DNA of 64,000 nt from Pectinophora gossypiella (lineage: Eukaryota > Arthropoda > Insecta > Lepidoptera > Gelechiidae): contig NC_065410.1 in assembly GCF_024362695.1 (NCBI RefSeq), forward strand, positions 1,050,001 to 1,114,000, read 5' to 3'. Position numbers and translations under genes: made by a program. This document shows, piece by piece, positions 51,333-61,675 of the stretch. Below the pieces are notes generated by a model. The model saw nothing but the letters and a program-made list of their open reading frames with translations, ran no database searches and had not been told where the DNA came from. Each line of letters begins with the position of its first letter. Position 1 is the first letter of the stretch.

Positions 51333-52290
51333 AAGTACTTTTTCTATCTCCTGTTATGTTTACCAGTTTGTGCTTTTTCGCATAGGTACTTTTAAGTAGG
51401 AAAAGAAAGAGATAGTTGTAGTAAGTTGCCATTTACTAGAAACGTGTCACCATGAACACGCTTGTTCCATAAAAAATAAACTGTGTGTAATTAGAAACAT
51501 AAACAATGTATTTCCTACGCACTACTCGAAACACTTAAGAGCTAATCGGATACATCTCAAAATGATGGAACGTGTAACATAACCCGACGTAATGCCCCCA
51601 AAAGCTGCCGCCACGTGTGACGTGAGCCTTAGGCCGCTTAGACACGAGCGGCTGAGTTTCAACGCAAATTGTAAGACGAAAAAAATTCTACTTTTTTATT
51701 GTATTTATTACTAATTTATTAAGAAGTGAAAGGGCACTGACTGCCTCACTCAGCGCGAAATCTGGAAAACTATAAGTGCTCTAAAAAAATTTTTAAGTGT
51801 TTTTTTAGGCCGTAGGTCACTAAGTGGCTTTTTTGCCCCCCTTAAGAGGTAAAATGGGGGGGGGGTTGCATATTTGCATTATTCTTTATTTGCATACTAT
51901 GATGGTAAACTTACAAGTTAGAAAGTAACATATGAGTTTCACATCTTAGACCCTTTCGGGCACAACAAAATACTTGATACCACCAACGACACGGTACTTG
52001 TTTAATGTTTTTTGTTAGTGTGATACATTCACAGTTTTAATAGTTGTAATAGTGGGTGAACGAAGTTGCGAGTCACAGCTAGTTTATAATGACTTTCCCC
52101 AGTCTATGCCCTACCTTACCATAAAGAAAGTGTCATTTTCGTGCAAGTAATAGCATCCACAAGCTTATGTAAATAAAGCACTAAACAAGAAGCTGTTACC
52201 GAAGTATGCGAAATATTTGCATTTACGAACCTTCCTTATACCGTGTACGTAAGATACTTGCACACTTTCCGCCCGCGACTTTGTCTACCT
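51333..52290. other. Unassigned noncoding DNA
   Basis: Contains a G-run at 51857-51865 and a possible R4 relic near 52050-52085 (gaacgaagttgcgagtcaca). If 51040-51332 is an exon, this would be the beginning of its intron. Confidence 0.3.
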
Positions 52291-52452
52291 GGGTCCTATT
52301 TCATAAAACTTACAAATGCGTAAATTACAACGACAATTGGGTGTTCATTACGTAGCTAATATGAGGCTGCAAAATATTTGTGATGATACACTCTGCAATG
52401 TACATCAAATTGTCTTTGTAATTTACAATTGTAAGTTTTATGAAATAGGCCC
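52291..52452. mobile_element. MITE-4, palindromic
   Basis: Inverted ends of about 25 bp: gggtcctatttcataaaact at the left and the complement of gggcctatttcataaaactt at the right. Inner portions (taaattacaacgacaatt and aaattgtctttgtaattta) are also inverted. No coding sequence; the two opposing frames of 86 and 89 codons are shadows. Confidence 0.75.
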
Positions 52453-53129
52453 CTGTAGGCTCTGCACGGCAACCGCGCTGCGCACGGCGCGAATTATATC
52501 GAGGCCTTCGACCAATACCCGTTTGAAGTCCATCTACGTAGATAGCATTCGTATCGTTTATTGGCCGAACAGTTAACGACGTGGACACGGCCACAGTTAA
52601 GAAATATAGATGTCACTCTTATCACGGTCGCGGATGTAATGCGTCAGTAGAATAAAATTTAAGATTGGAAGAGAATTTTGAAATTTAAAATGATTGGCGG
52701 CAAAAAGGACAGGCCAGTATGTGCACAGATTGTACTCTGCCTGCTACAAGGCTTCGGCGCACCGAAAGTAGTATTTTGTTATATAAGTATATAAACTCAC
52801 ACACATTTATGTATCACACCAAAAGTAGTACCCACGTGTCATGGATTTCCAAAAAAAAAACAAACGAAATCATGCGTAATAAATGCAATGATTATTTTTG
52901 TAATGTAATAAATATGGATTTAAATTTGATTACGCGATTTTAATGCGGGCATGCTTTGAAACTGCCCCGCGCTGCGTTACTATTAGCACACCCCGGACCC
53001 TTCATACAAACAACCTCGTTTTACACAGACACTACACATTGACTTTACCGTACACGCGCATCTGCATGTGTGACGTCTGACGACATACGATTCAAGTCTA
53101 AACTATGTTCGAGGGGGGGAGGTAAACCT
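52453..53129. other. Unassigned noncoding DNA
   Basis: No gene or repeat family recognised. GC-richer at 52455-52520. Confidence 0.3.
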
Positions 53130-53215
53130 AGTTCAGACGCTGGTGGGGAGCGGAGAGTTGCCGTTCTATACGTAGTATTATTCCTTAGTCTATCCTATTA
53201 GATTGTTAAGCGCTA
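53130..53215 (+). repeat. Repeat G fragment
   Basis: The phrase gctggtggggagcggagagt with ttgccgttctatacgtagta matches the copies near 11725-11805 and 12885-13005. Confidence 0.5.
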
Positions 53216-53254
53216 ATGGATGGACCATATCGACCTTATAGACTGTGCAGAGCC

Positions 53255-53400
53255 CTATAAAGTTAATACCATCTACTTACCCACTTTAAAACCCTGTCGC
53301 AATAACATATTTGACATTTAGTGGGATTTAAACTTCAATTTGTCAAAAAGTTAATGTGACATGGTATTAAAATGTACACAGTATATTATCCACCTTAACC
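53255..53400. mobile_element. MITE-5, partial
   Basis: Interior of MITE-5 (accctgtcgcaataacatat, tcaatttgtcaaaaagttaa, tgacatggta) without clear ends. Confidence 0.6.
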
Positions 53401-53485
53401 TCTTAACGCCGAGATTTCCAGACACAATAATTAAACAATGGGTTTTGGATTTTAAAAGAACATTCGGTCTTACGACTTTAAAGTT

Positions 53486-53637
53486 CTGGGGGGTTATAAA
53501 GGCAATTCATCTAAAAAAGCAAAATTGCAATTTGACATTTGCGCATATAAAAGTAAGTGCGCAATGCATACAAATGTAAAATAGCAATATTGCATTCTTA
53601 GATGCATTGCTTCGATATGGCCATTTTAACCCCCCTG
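53486..53637. mobile_element. MITE-1, third copy
   Basis: Left end ctggggggttataaaggcaa (shortened) and right end gccattttaacccccctg with inverted interior blocks gcaaaattgcaatttgac and aatagcaatattgc. Confidence 0.75.
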
Positions 53638-53854
53638 ATCTATCAATTTGCAATATTTCTTCCAAATCAGTCCAGCGCGTAAGACGGGGACAGATAACAT
53701 ACAAACGGACAGTTACTTTCATATTATATTAGTATGGATAATACGTCCGACCTTGTGTTGAGGATTTATGGACTTGTATCCCCTTGGAAGGCCTACTTGG
53801 GTAGCCATTGTTAATCATTCTACAGACATCTTACATGCTACTCTCGGACACATA

Positions 53855-54037
53855 CAAACATAAACTCACGCCTATCTCCCGCCGGGGTAAACAGATACTA
53901 TAGAATACTATTTGCTTCGATCCTGACACACTTCTCTTGCTTCCTCCACATTCATCAATCGCTTCATACACGCATGCACGGTTCAGAGTAGATCGTATTA
54001 AACCTTTCCTAAAGGACATCTCCAATTTGGTCAATGA
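53855..54037 (-). pseudogene. LINE-D 3' fragment
   Basis: Matches 47408-47590 closely at the nucleotide level (cacacttctcttgcttcctc, cacattcatcaatcgcttca) but the frame is broken. On the minus strand it reads RSTLNR, then shifts. It includes the stop region and the start of the 3' UTR (tctcccgccggggtaaacag). Confidence 0.7.
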
Positions 54038-54110
54038 CTTCTGGATTTAAGAAATAAAGTGGATACACGTATAACATAGGCGATGGTTGATCGCCTGTCA
54101 CCATGGCATA

Positions 54111-54415
54111 CGGCTTCAGCGGTCTGCGATTGAGCGTTGGGCTCACGATCCGGAGGTCCCGGGTTCGAATGCTGGTGGGGACAAATCTCAAAAATCACTT
54201 TTTGATCCCTAGTTTGGTTAAGACATTACAGGCTGATCACCTGATTGTCCGAAAGTAAGACGATTTTTGCTTCGGAAGGCACGTTAAGCCGTTATTCCCG
54301 GTTACTACTTACTGATGTAAGTACGTAGACCTTAGGTACGTGAATCATGTCAGGGGCCTTTGGCGGCTCAATGGTAACCCACCTGACAACCCACACACGC
54401 ACACGATAGAAAAAG
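54111..54415 (+). repeat. SINE-1 with 11-bp duplication
   Basis: Flanked by accatggcata at 54100-54110 and 54416-54426. The head is intact from cggcttcagcggtctgcgat through the B box region gggttcgaatgctgg. The central block is mutated (gattttt for gatccgt), and the tail is cacacacgcacacgatagaa. Confidence 0.85.
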
Positions 54416-54504
54416 ACCATGGCATAATAGAATATTCACTGGGTCAAAGATCAATTATAAAAAGTTTACCTATCTAAAAATAAGAAAACAAAACAACAGT
54501 AAGA

Positions 54505-54655
54505 TTCTGTGCTTCAGAGGTCACTTCAAGGCGTTGGTCCCGGCAATTAGCTGTAAAAAACACCTCCACCAACTCGCAGTGAAGCAGTGTGGGTGGTTTC
54601 GGGTGATTGAGGGGAGGCCTCGCAACAGGGGAAAATATTTAGGCTGTTTATGTTA
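54505..54655 (+). repeat. SINE-3, 3' half
   Basis: Contains ctgtgcttcagaggtcactt, a ggtcccggcaattagctgta block, acctccaccaactcgcagtg and a diverged tail (atatttaggctgtttatgt). Confidence 0.65.
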
Positions 54656-54739
54656 TCTAACTTAAAAATAGAAGCCAGTCTCATCCAAGATTATAAAAAA
54701 TCGAATTTTTCTTTTTCACTTATTTAAGAATTTTAATGA

Positions 54740-54845
54740 GGGAATTTCCATGCTATATTCAATAAAAACAATATGGATAACAACTTTAACGTGATAATTA
54801 CCTATTTTCTCATTACTCGGGTACATATAATTATACCAAAATACA
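54740..54845. repeat. Repeat shared with 42395-42510
   Basis: Contains aataaaaacaatatggataa, tttaacgtgataattaccta and atataattataccaaaatac. It follows a SINE-3 tail, as does the other copy. Confidence 0.5.
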
Positions 54846-55216
54846 AAGTAATGGCAAAAGCATTATATAAAAATAATTGTTGCTTGATATTTGGATCACA
54901 TTATGTATAGAATTGTGTTGCTACCTATATTGCTTCTCTTTATTTTGATCAGAATAATAATGAGTGGAAGATGTAATTGTGCCTGGATGTAATAGGGTCA
55001 TCATTTATACACAAAAACAAAGTTTTTTTTTAACCAAAAATAAACCGTCTTGGGTTTGTCCTGGTATGCCATCGCTTCATTATATCTTGTTTTAGAAATT
55101 GTTTTACTTACTATTTTTAAACAGTGATGTGTTTTATTTCAACTGAATTTCTTTTCAACCGATAAAAGATGCATATGTCTGTGACCCATGAAATTAGAAG
55201 TAAGCGAAGAAAAACT
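54846..55216. other. Unassigned AT-rich DNA
   Basis: No gene or repeat recognised. Confidence 0.3.
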
Positions 55217-55375
55217 TGTACAGTCATGAGCAATATAATGTCCCACTTTAGGACTCTGTCGCACTAACATATTTGACATTTAGTGAGACTTACAGTTCAA
55301 TTTGTCAAAAAAGTTAATGTGACATGGTACCAAACTGTATACATATTAATGCTCGTGACCGTACAGTGCCATCTA
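55217..55375. mobile_element. MITE-5, complete
   Basis: Inverted ends: left tgtacagtcatgagcaatat, right the complement of tgtacggtcacgagcattaa. The interior contains tcgcactaacatatttgaca and agttcaatttgtcaaaaaag. It has no coding capacity. I recall it as a widespread lepidopteran MITE. Confidence 0.75.
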
Positions 55376-55412
55376 TTACTGTTTTTGAGGAACGTAGCTT
55401 GGAAAGTCTCAC

Positions 55413-55696
55413 ATCATCACCAGCCCATTAAAGTCCCCACTGCTGGGGCACGGGCCTTCCCTATGGATGGATAGGGAGATCGGGCCTTAAACCATCACGC
55501 GGGCCCAGTGCGGATTGATGGTTATTAACTGCTAATGCAGCCGGGACCAACCGCTTAACGTGCCTTCCGAAGCACGGAGGAGCTCGAGATGAAAACTTTT
55601 TTTTGTGGTCACCCATCCTATGACCGGCCTTTGCGAAAGTTGCTTAACTTAAACAATCGCAGACCAAACGCGTTAACTGCTGCGCCACCGAGCTCC
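55413..55696 (-). repeat. SINE-5, full length
   Basis: Same organisation as 39818-40096. The minus strand has gaggagctcggtggcgcagc, a 5S-like part (complement of 55607-55654 with gttaagcaactttcgc and ggatgggtgacc), the central block and the tail with gtgccccagcagtggggact. No target duplication was found. Confidence 0.85.
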
Positions 55697-55841
55697 TCAA
55701 TTACGGATTAAATAATAATGAGTACTATGCTTTAGTGGTATATTGATGACGTCAATACACAGTTTCCATCATTGGATTTGAATGTATTTGTAGGGAGCGC
55801 TGGTAATTATATTAAAACCCCACGCAAATAACTGAATGAAT

Positions 55842-55885
55842 TTTTTTTTGTTTGTGTGTGACTTATTGTAGATTAACTACTTGGT
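55842..55885 (-). repeat. LINE-A terminal fragment
   Basis: A T-run followed by gtgacttattgtagattaac and tacttgg is the minus-strand LINE-A 3' end with an internal deletion. Confidence 0.5.
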
Positions 55886-55911
55886 AATTATTAATACGTA
55901 AATAATTCTCT

Positions 55912-56328
55912 CTACGGCAGTGAGACGTGGCCGCTTACTATGGGTCTCGTGAGGAGGCTCGGTGTCGCTCAGCGGGCAATGGAGAGAGCTATGCTTGGTA
56001 TTTCCCTGCTTGATCGAATCAGAAATGAGGAGATCCGCAGGAAAACTAAAGTCACCGACATAGCTCGGAGAATTGCAAAGCTGAAGTGGCAGTGGCAGTG
56101 ACACATGGCGAGGAGAACCGATGGCCGCTGGGGCGGAAGGGTTCTGGAGTGGCGGCCGCGTGTCGGACGACGCTCAGTGGATAGGCCCGCTACAAGGTGG
56201 ACCGACGATCTGGTGAAGGTCGCGGGAAGCCGCTGGATGCGGGCAGCGCAGGACCGATCGTCGTGGAGATCCTTGGGGGAGGCCTATGCCCAGCAGTGGG
56301 CGTCGTACGGCTGATGATGTTGATGATG
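55912..56328 (+). pseudogene. LINE-F ORF2 C-terminus, 12-bp duplication
   Basis: A 5'-truncated LINE flanked by aaataattctct at 55900-55911 and 56329-56340. The frame from 55913 reads YGSETWPLTMGLVRRLGVAQ, later KLKWQWQ. An in-frame stop at 56099-56101 follows, then HMARRTDGRWGGRV, RWTDDLVKVAGSRWMRAAQ and AYAQQWASYG with the natural stop at 56312-56314. A gatgatgttgatgatga tail follows. The RWTDD...QQW end resembles RTE-type LINEs common in Lepidoptera. The catalytic domain is absent. Confidence 0.85.
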
Positions 56329-56340
56329 AAATAATTCTCT

Positions 56341-56637
56341 GGCGCAGTGACTGAACTTAAGCTCTTTGATTGTACGTATACAAATATTTATATTTGTTTC
56401 TATGTTGCCCCGTGTATGTTACTGGGAAAATCAACAGTGTAGGAGTAGCAACATTCTAAGTCAAATCGAGGACGGTTGAATCAAATTGAGAACGTTTGAA
56501 CTGAACGCCAGGTCAAGAGCAGGTACTCCAACGAACAAGTGCAGTAATGAAGATTTCGATAAGTGGATGAGACAAAAGATTTAGCGTAATTCAATTGTCT
56601 TAGATGAAATATACATACAGGTTGTTAGTATCATACA
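56341..56637. other. Unassigned noncoding DNA
   Basis: Nothing recognised. Confidence 0.3.
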
Positions 56638-56949
56638 TAAACATAAACAGCCTATATACGTCCCACTGCTGGGCACAGGCCTCCCCTCAATCAACCGGAG
56701 GGGGTATGGAGTATACTCCACCACGCTGCTCCAATGCGGGTTGGTGGAGGTGTTTTACGGTTAATAGCTTACCAACGGCTTAACGTGCCCTCCGAAGCAC
56801 GGAATCGTCTCAGGTGATTCAAGCCTGAAAAGTCCTTACCAAACAAAGGACAGTGTCACAAAGTGATTTCGACAATGTTCCCATCGGGAATCGAACCCAG
56901 ACCTCCAGATCGTGAGCCTAACGCTCTAAACCACTAGACCACGGAGGCT
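56638..56949 (-). repeat. SINE-3, full length
   Basis: On the minus strand it has a tRNA-like head (gcctccgtggtctagtggtt), a B box (gggttcgattcccgatggg), a body with aaatcactttgtgacactgt, the central block (ccgtgcttcggagggcacgt) and the tail ending gtgggacgtatataggctgt. The head is close to that of SINE-1 but the tail is different. The repeat ttagta on both sides may be a short duplication. Confidence 0.85.
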
Positions 56950-57354
56950 ATTAGTAACACCGTAACGAAAATTTTCAGGGATGATTCAGAGCATGATTCC
57001 TTTTCGCAATTGAAAAAATAATATTGTATGAAGGAACTTCTGCCGAATGAAAAGATGGTAGAAACATGAAACTCTGGAAACTCCATCGGATCGGGTGCAA
57101 CTTTAACAAAATAACTTCTTTTTAAAAAAGTTAAGCAAACCAATCCGATACTTCATCTCATTTTCAGGTTAAAGAAAGATCCTGCTATTGACAATTTTAC
57201 TTTTCAACTTAAACTTCTGCAGCTAGGGTAAAATTTTAATTAAACTATACATCCACAACAGAAATTCAACTTGCAGCGGTTGTTCTAAGTAAGTAATTAA
57301 GTACATCTTATATGAAAACTCAGCAATAGTTGAGAAAACGCGTGACTTATATCG
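56950..57354. other. MITE-3 fragment and unassigned DNA
   Basis: 56950-57010 resembles the MITE-3 end (agtaacaccgtaacgaaaat, gattcagagcatgattcc). The remainder holds no recognised gene. Confidence 0.4.
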
Positions 57355-57515
57355 TAAGGTCGCGGGTTGGAATCTCGTGCTACCCGTGAGTTTATTTTCA
57401 AATTCATGTTAGATTGGGAAACTCTCATTGGCAGTCGCTTTTGTAAAAATAGTTTACCTGTTATTAATAGTCTTCTAAATTAGGTGATCCCCTGAATCTG
57501 GACTAGGGGACATGA
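57355..57515 (+). repeat. SINE-4, strongly decayed
   Basis: Contains a B-box-like ggtcgcgggttggaatctcg, a ttcaaattcatgtt block and ggcagtcgcttttgtaaaaa. The order agrees with SINE-4, but similarity is low. Confidence 0.4.
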
Positions 57516-57740
57516 TGAAATAAAAAAATTACTATAAAAATAGTGACCAAATTAAAAACAGGAATATTCGATGCTATGACAGACGTGTCGTAAAAATAAA
57601 TTAAAAGACCAATTTATTAGTATTTGATAATGTTCATGAATCTGAAACCTATGTCCGACAGTGGCTTCTCCGTCGAATGGTTGTGTGATGCTCTGTCGCG
57701 GAGCCACCACCTCCAATTCAGTTGAAAACGATATAGATTA

Positions 57741-58163
57741 CTGTACGTACCATGTACATAGTGTACGTGAAAAGATTTTATGTGTACGTGCTATAATTAG
57801 AAAGAAAACAACAAATTAAAGTGGCTTCGCTGGAGAGCATACTCCCCAGCGGAGCCACTCAGTTTGCATACTTCGAGATGTTTTCTTCCTGTAAATTGAA
57901 GTATAGTTTGATGTACGTACTACGTACATAGTGTACGTGAAAAGATTTTATGTGTACGTGCTATAATTAGAAAGAAAACAACAAATTAAAGTGGCTTCGC
58001 TGGAGAGCATACTCCCCAGCGGAGCCACTCAGTTTGCATACTTCGAGATGTTTTCTTCCTGTAAATTGTAGTATAGTTTGATGTACGTACTACGTACATA
58101 GTGTACGTGAAAAGATTTTATGTGTACGTGCTATAATTAGAAAGAAAACAACAAATTAAAGTG
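57741..58163 (+). repeat. 170-bp tandem units in left foldback arm
   Basis: Units start at 57741, 57911 and 58081, exactly 170 bp apart. Each has tgtacgtactacgtacatag, agtgtacgtgaaaagatttt, a tataattagaaagaaaacaa block and (first two only) a hairpin gtggcttcgctgg/ccagcggagccac with a 12-base loop. The third unit switches to unique arm sequence before the hairpin. The first unit differs slightly (catgtacatag). Confidence 0.85.
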
Positions 58164-58455
58164 TATATGACGGCATGAACAAAACGTGAAGCGCTGAAGA
58201 TTTTAAGAAACAATCTCCTTGCGAGAACTTTTTATCTATGCACAAACTACTAAGAGAACCTATTTCAGACGAACGTCTCTCATACAAAACAAAGAGCCTC
58301 AGAATTTAGAGTATGACACTTGATTTGACATATAAAATTATATTGCCACACGCAAAAATAATTGTGGGGTTGCCATAGTAATGATATGGCACGGCGTGGC
58401 AGTAGTGATAGCTTTAAATTATTTAGATTACTTTAAATTTTGATGATAAGGTTTA

Positions 58456-59227
58456 TAAAAAAAGACTGCAATTGTATAACATTTTATTTTTTAATTTTGT
58501 TTTATATTTTATGGATTTTTTTTTCTGAAATAGAGCTTTATTATTATTATTTTAAATATGCCTTTTTGCATTAATGGCAAACTTTCCTCTAAACTCTCTA
58601 ATCCAGAGACATCTGTACCCTTTAATATTTTGTTTATAATAACACTGCTAATCTTGAGAGACCCGGATAGTTTTTAATAAAAATGTCTTTGTGCAATCCG
58701 CATGGCAAACACAATTGTTCACAGTAGTCGTAAGCCTTTGCAAATTGTCATCACACAAACACTGTAACTTCTGCACTTCTAGAGTTCTTCCTAGCTCACT
58801 TTTAGGAAACTGGTGAAATATAGCGTCTTTTCGTCTTTTCGCTTACTTATCTTACACTCATACTGTATGGAAATCACAGTTTTCTAGTTGAGAGGCTAAC
58901 TACGGAATTTATTCAACGCAAATTTCACTCGATCACTTACATTTATAAAACTACAATGAAACAATGATTGATTTTGGATTTTGTTTGGTTAGGACGCCGG
59001 GCGGGCAGCGCTTGCCCTTGTGTCTATGTTTATATCCTAACCTAAGATTGTCCCAAGATGGCGGAAGATCGCAGAGGGGTGAAATGAAGTAGGAGAGGGG
59101 TGAAGTAGATGTCATTTTCTAAACTCGGTACATTTGCGCTATGGTACAATTTTTTTGTATGAACATTTCCGGCCGTGTATCTATGACAGATTTGACATAA
59201 ATTGTCAGTGCCGTACCGATCCGTCAC
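58456..59227. other. Unique centre of foldback element
   Basis: No frame longer than about 60 codons. GC-rich patch gacgccgggcgggcagcgct near 58992-59011 and, on the plus strand, a short ATG-led phrase caagatggcggaagatcgca near 59055. No similarity to transposases was recognised. Confidence 0.5.
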
Positions 59228-59520
59228 TAAACCTTGTCATCAAAATTTAAAGTAATCTAAATAATTTAAAGCTATCACTACTGCCACGCCGTGCCATATC
59301 ATTACTATGGCAACCCCACAATTATTTTTGCGTGTGGCAATATAATTTTATATGTCAAATCAAGTGTCATACTCTAAATTCTGAGGCTCTTTGTTTTGTA
59401 TGAGAGACGTTCGTCTGAAATAGGTTCTCTTAGTAGTTTGTGCATAGATAAAAAGTTCTCGCAAGGAGATTGTTTCTTAAAATCTTCAGCGCTTCACGTT
59501 TTGTTCATGCCGTCATATAC

Positions 59521-59770
59521 ACTTTAATTTGTTGTTTTCTTTCTAATTATAGCACGTACACATAAAATCTTTTCACGTACACTATGTACGTAGTACGTAC
59601 ATCAAACTATACTACAATTTACAGGAACAAAACATCTCGAAGTATGCAAACTGAGTGGCTCCGCTGGGGAGTATGCTCTCCAGCGAAGCCACTTTAATTT
59701 GTTGTTTTCTTTCTAATTATAGCACGTACACATAAAATCTTTTCACGTACACTATGTACATGGTACGTAC
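59521..59770 (-). repeat. 170-bp units in right foldback arm
   Basis: The same unit in reverse complement, with the gtacgtac landmarks at about 59594 and 59764, 170 bp apart. One hairpin is at 59655-59692. It has one unit fewer than the left arm. Confidence 0.8.
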
Positions 59771-59919
59771 AGTAATCTATATCGTTTTCAACTGAATTGG
59801 AGGTGGTGGCCCCGCGACAGAGCATCACACGAATGGTTCACCGACAGAACCTTTCAGCTACGAACGATTCGCCGACAGAAAGTTTTGTTTATAAGCGACT
59901 GTCGGACATAGGTTTCAGA

Positions 59920-60299
59920 CTCTATGGAGCGTATCTCACCACTCTGCTACAAGGGGTATTTGTATTATAGGTACATGTATATATACATAAAATATGCCGT
60001 TATCAAACTACCTCTGCAAAGTTGCAAATTAAAAAAACTAGTCGTCTTGGCATAATTAAATAACTTACAAGGACCAAGTCAGAGTTAAGACCTAATTTCA
60101 GAATGAACGTTTCAAACTATTTCCAGCTTAGAACTAAAGGCAAACACTTTAGGAAAATGGTGTAGATATTCGAGAACCGTAGGCGAAGTTTCTCTCTCGC
60201 ATGCACAGCTATGCGGATTTTCCTCGTATAATCAATTCTGACAGACTTAATGTGTCTTGTTCGTCAGAAAAGTGTTTAATTTGATAGGTGTTTCTGAGG
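59920..60299. other. Unassigned noncoding DNA
   Basis: Nothing recognised. Confidence 0.3.
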
Positions 60300-60390
60300 T
60301 GTTTCTCCAGTCACGTTGGTCTAACAGTTCATCTTGCTGTGGATGTACCCCTAACTACCCCAAATGGGACATAATCGTGACTTTATGTTT
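60300..60390 (+). repeat. SINE-2 3' fragment
   Basis: Contains cacgttggtctaacagttca, tcttgctgtggatgtacccc and aactaccccaaatgggacat, the 3' end of SINE-2. Confidence 0.6.
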
Positions 60391-60469
60391 TGTTGCATAG
60401 TGTTTCTGAGAATTTAAAACGGGTACAGATCGCCAACAAAATTAACTGCTACCTTATGCAGGTATTGCT

Positions 60470-60745
60470 AACCTAACCTGTATTGGGCTGCTTTTTTGAA
60501 AGAAAGAAAAGACAGAAAGAAACATTTATTACTCCCGGACACCACAGACAGATAGGTACATCACATTCAACACAGGACAGAAACCACACGGAAATCAATA
60601 CACAGAAAAGAAGAAAAAAAAACACTAAACAAGAAGAAAACCAAGATAAAAACCATTAACAAAAAAAAGCACACACACAGACAGGCAGTCGCTTCTGTAA
60701 AAAACCGGACCTGTCAAATCTTCAGGTTAGGTAACCCGACCTAGT
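60470..60745 (+). repeat. SINE-4 split by LINE-B tail
   Basis: SINE-4 pieces at 60470-60491 (ctaacctgtattgggctg) and 60681-60745 (gacaggcagtcgcttctgta, tcaaatcttcaggttaggta) are separated by about 190 bp that begins gaaagaaagaaaagacagaa and contains tttattactcccggacacca. This is a minus-strand LINE-B-type tail. A target duplication could not be fixed. Confidence 0.65.
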
Positions 60746-60775
60746 GACGGGCCATAACTAGATTTCGTTAGTGGG

Positions 60776-60892
60776 TAGGTTAGTAGTCGTTACATGAGCC
60801 ATGTCAGGGGCGTTTGAGGGCTCAATAGTAATCCTGACACTGGGGTTGATGGGGTTGGTAATGCACTTCACAACCCACACGATAGAAGAAAA
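60776..60892 (+). repeat. SINE-1 3' fragment
   Basis: From agtagtcgttacatgagcca to cccacacgatagaagaaaat. It follows the SINE-4 copy directly. Confidence 0.7.
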
Positions 60893-60999
60893 TAACTAGA
60901 TTTTGTAGTGAAAACAAATTCAAACCGAAAATTAGCGAGCGTCGGTATGACCGGTCGACGAGTGTAAAGTTAAAATGGTCCCTAATTAGAGGCTGCTTG

Positions 61000-61252
61000 G
61001 GAAGGCAATCGCCCCTCGTGCACTAGGTTCAAGATAAATTATGAAATTCTGATTACTAAAGAAAGACAGACCTAAAACTAACCAAGAACATTTTCTTTTC
61101 TCTATTTAACTTATTTACGAAGTTTAATCAAGAAAACGTTATAATAAATCTGACATTTTATCACGTTTTTCTATAACGTCACAGTGTGCTTTTCCATACA
61201 AGTTCCATAGTAATTTCGCGTTTTGACGTTTAGTAAAAACTAGCCTATATAC
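61000..61252 (+). repeat. Repeat R1, copy 4
   Basis: Uninterrupted copy: aaattctgattactaaagaa, tatttacgaagtttaatcaa, gacattttatcacgtttttc, ccatagtaatttcgcgtttt and acgtttagtaaaaactagcc. Reference for the family. Confidence 0.6.
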
Positions 61253-61626
61253 AACCAAACATGTTTCTATGTAACAACACATCGACTACACACGTAGTAT
61301 CAAACAAAACATCCTGTAAAAACGTACACACCAAAAATCAAGCTTTATTTTCTTTATCTACCACAAAAGAAACACGAACGGAATCACAATCAGTTATGTA
61401 GTGGGAAATGGGAATGCAAGCCACTTGTTAAGCTAGCAAAGGCAGAATCGTACTCCCAAAGGTGAATAGCCTGGCTCAGGTGAACGCCCCGAGCTACGTG
61501 GTTGTGTCATTGAGCACGGAATCACATACCTGGTTACTGCTAGACAACCCTTATCCAAATAAATGACCTAAAATCGCAGGTCAGAGTACCTACCTCCAGC
61601 AGGTAACCTACCACAAGAAACCTGGT
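61253..61626. other. Unassigned noncoding DNA
   Basis: Nothing recognised. Confidence 0.3.
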
Positions 61627-61675
61627 AAGAACCCTCAGCGCTCCCTATTTGTCCGGTCAAATAGTTAATGCCTAG
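61627..61675 (+). repeat. LINE-A fragment
   Basis: The phrase ctcagcgctccctatttgtc, then cggtcaaatagttaatgcc, matches LINE-A on the plus strand. Confidence 0.5.

Larger units (their letters stand above)
57641..59919. mobile_element. Foldback DNA element with 170-bp tandem units
   Basis: A 2279-bp element with long inverted arms: left 57641-58455 (815 bp), right 59228-59919 (692 bp). The tips read tctgaaacctatgtccgaca and its complement. Inside the arms a 170-bp unit is repeated, three times at the left (starting 57741, 57911, 58081) and twice at the right. The right arm also has about 47 bp near its tip that the left lacks. The central 770 bp (58456-59227) has no transposase frame. This resembles foldback or Galileo-type elements, but no clear target duplication was seen and the superfamily is unknown. 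Confidence 0.85.

Noticed and set aside
57741..58163. CRISPR-like array of regularly spaced repeats
   Set aside because: The 170-bp units are contiguous with no variable spacers, lie inside inverted arms, and the genome is clearly eukaryotic.
57631..59930. hAT, Harbinger or piggyBac assignment for the foldback element
   Set aside because: Comparing the bases just outside tctgaaacc and ggtttcaga gave no matching 8-bp, 3-bp or TTAA duplication, so no superfamily is claimed.
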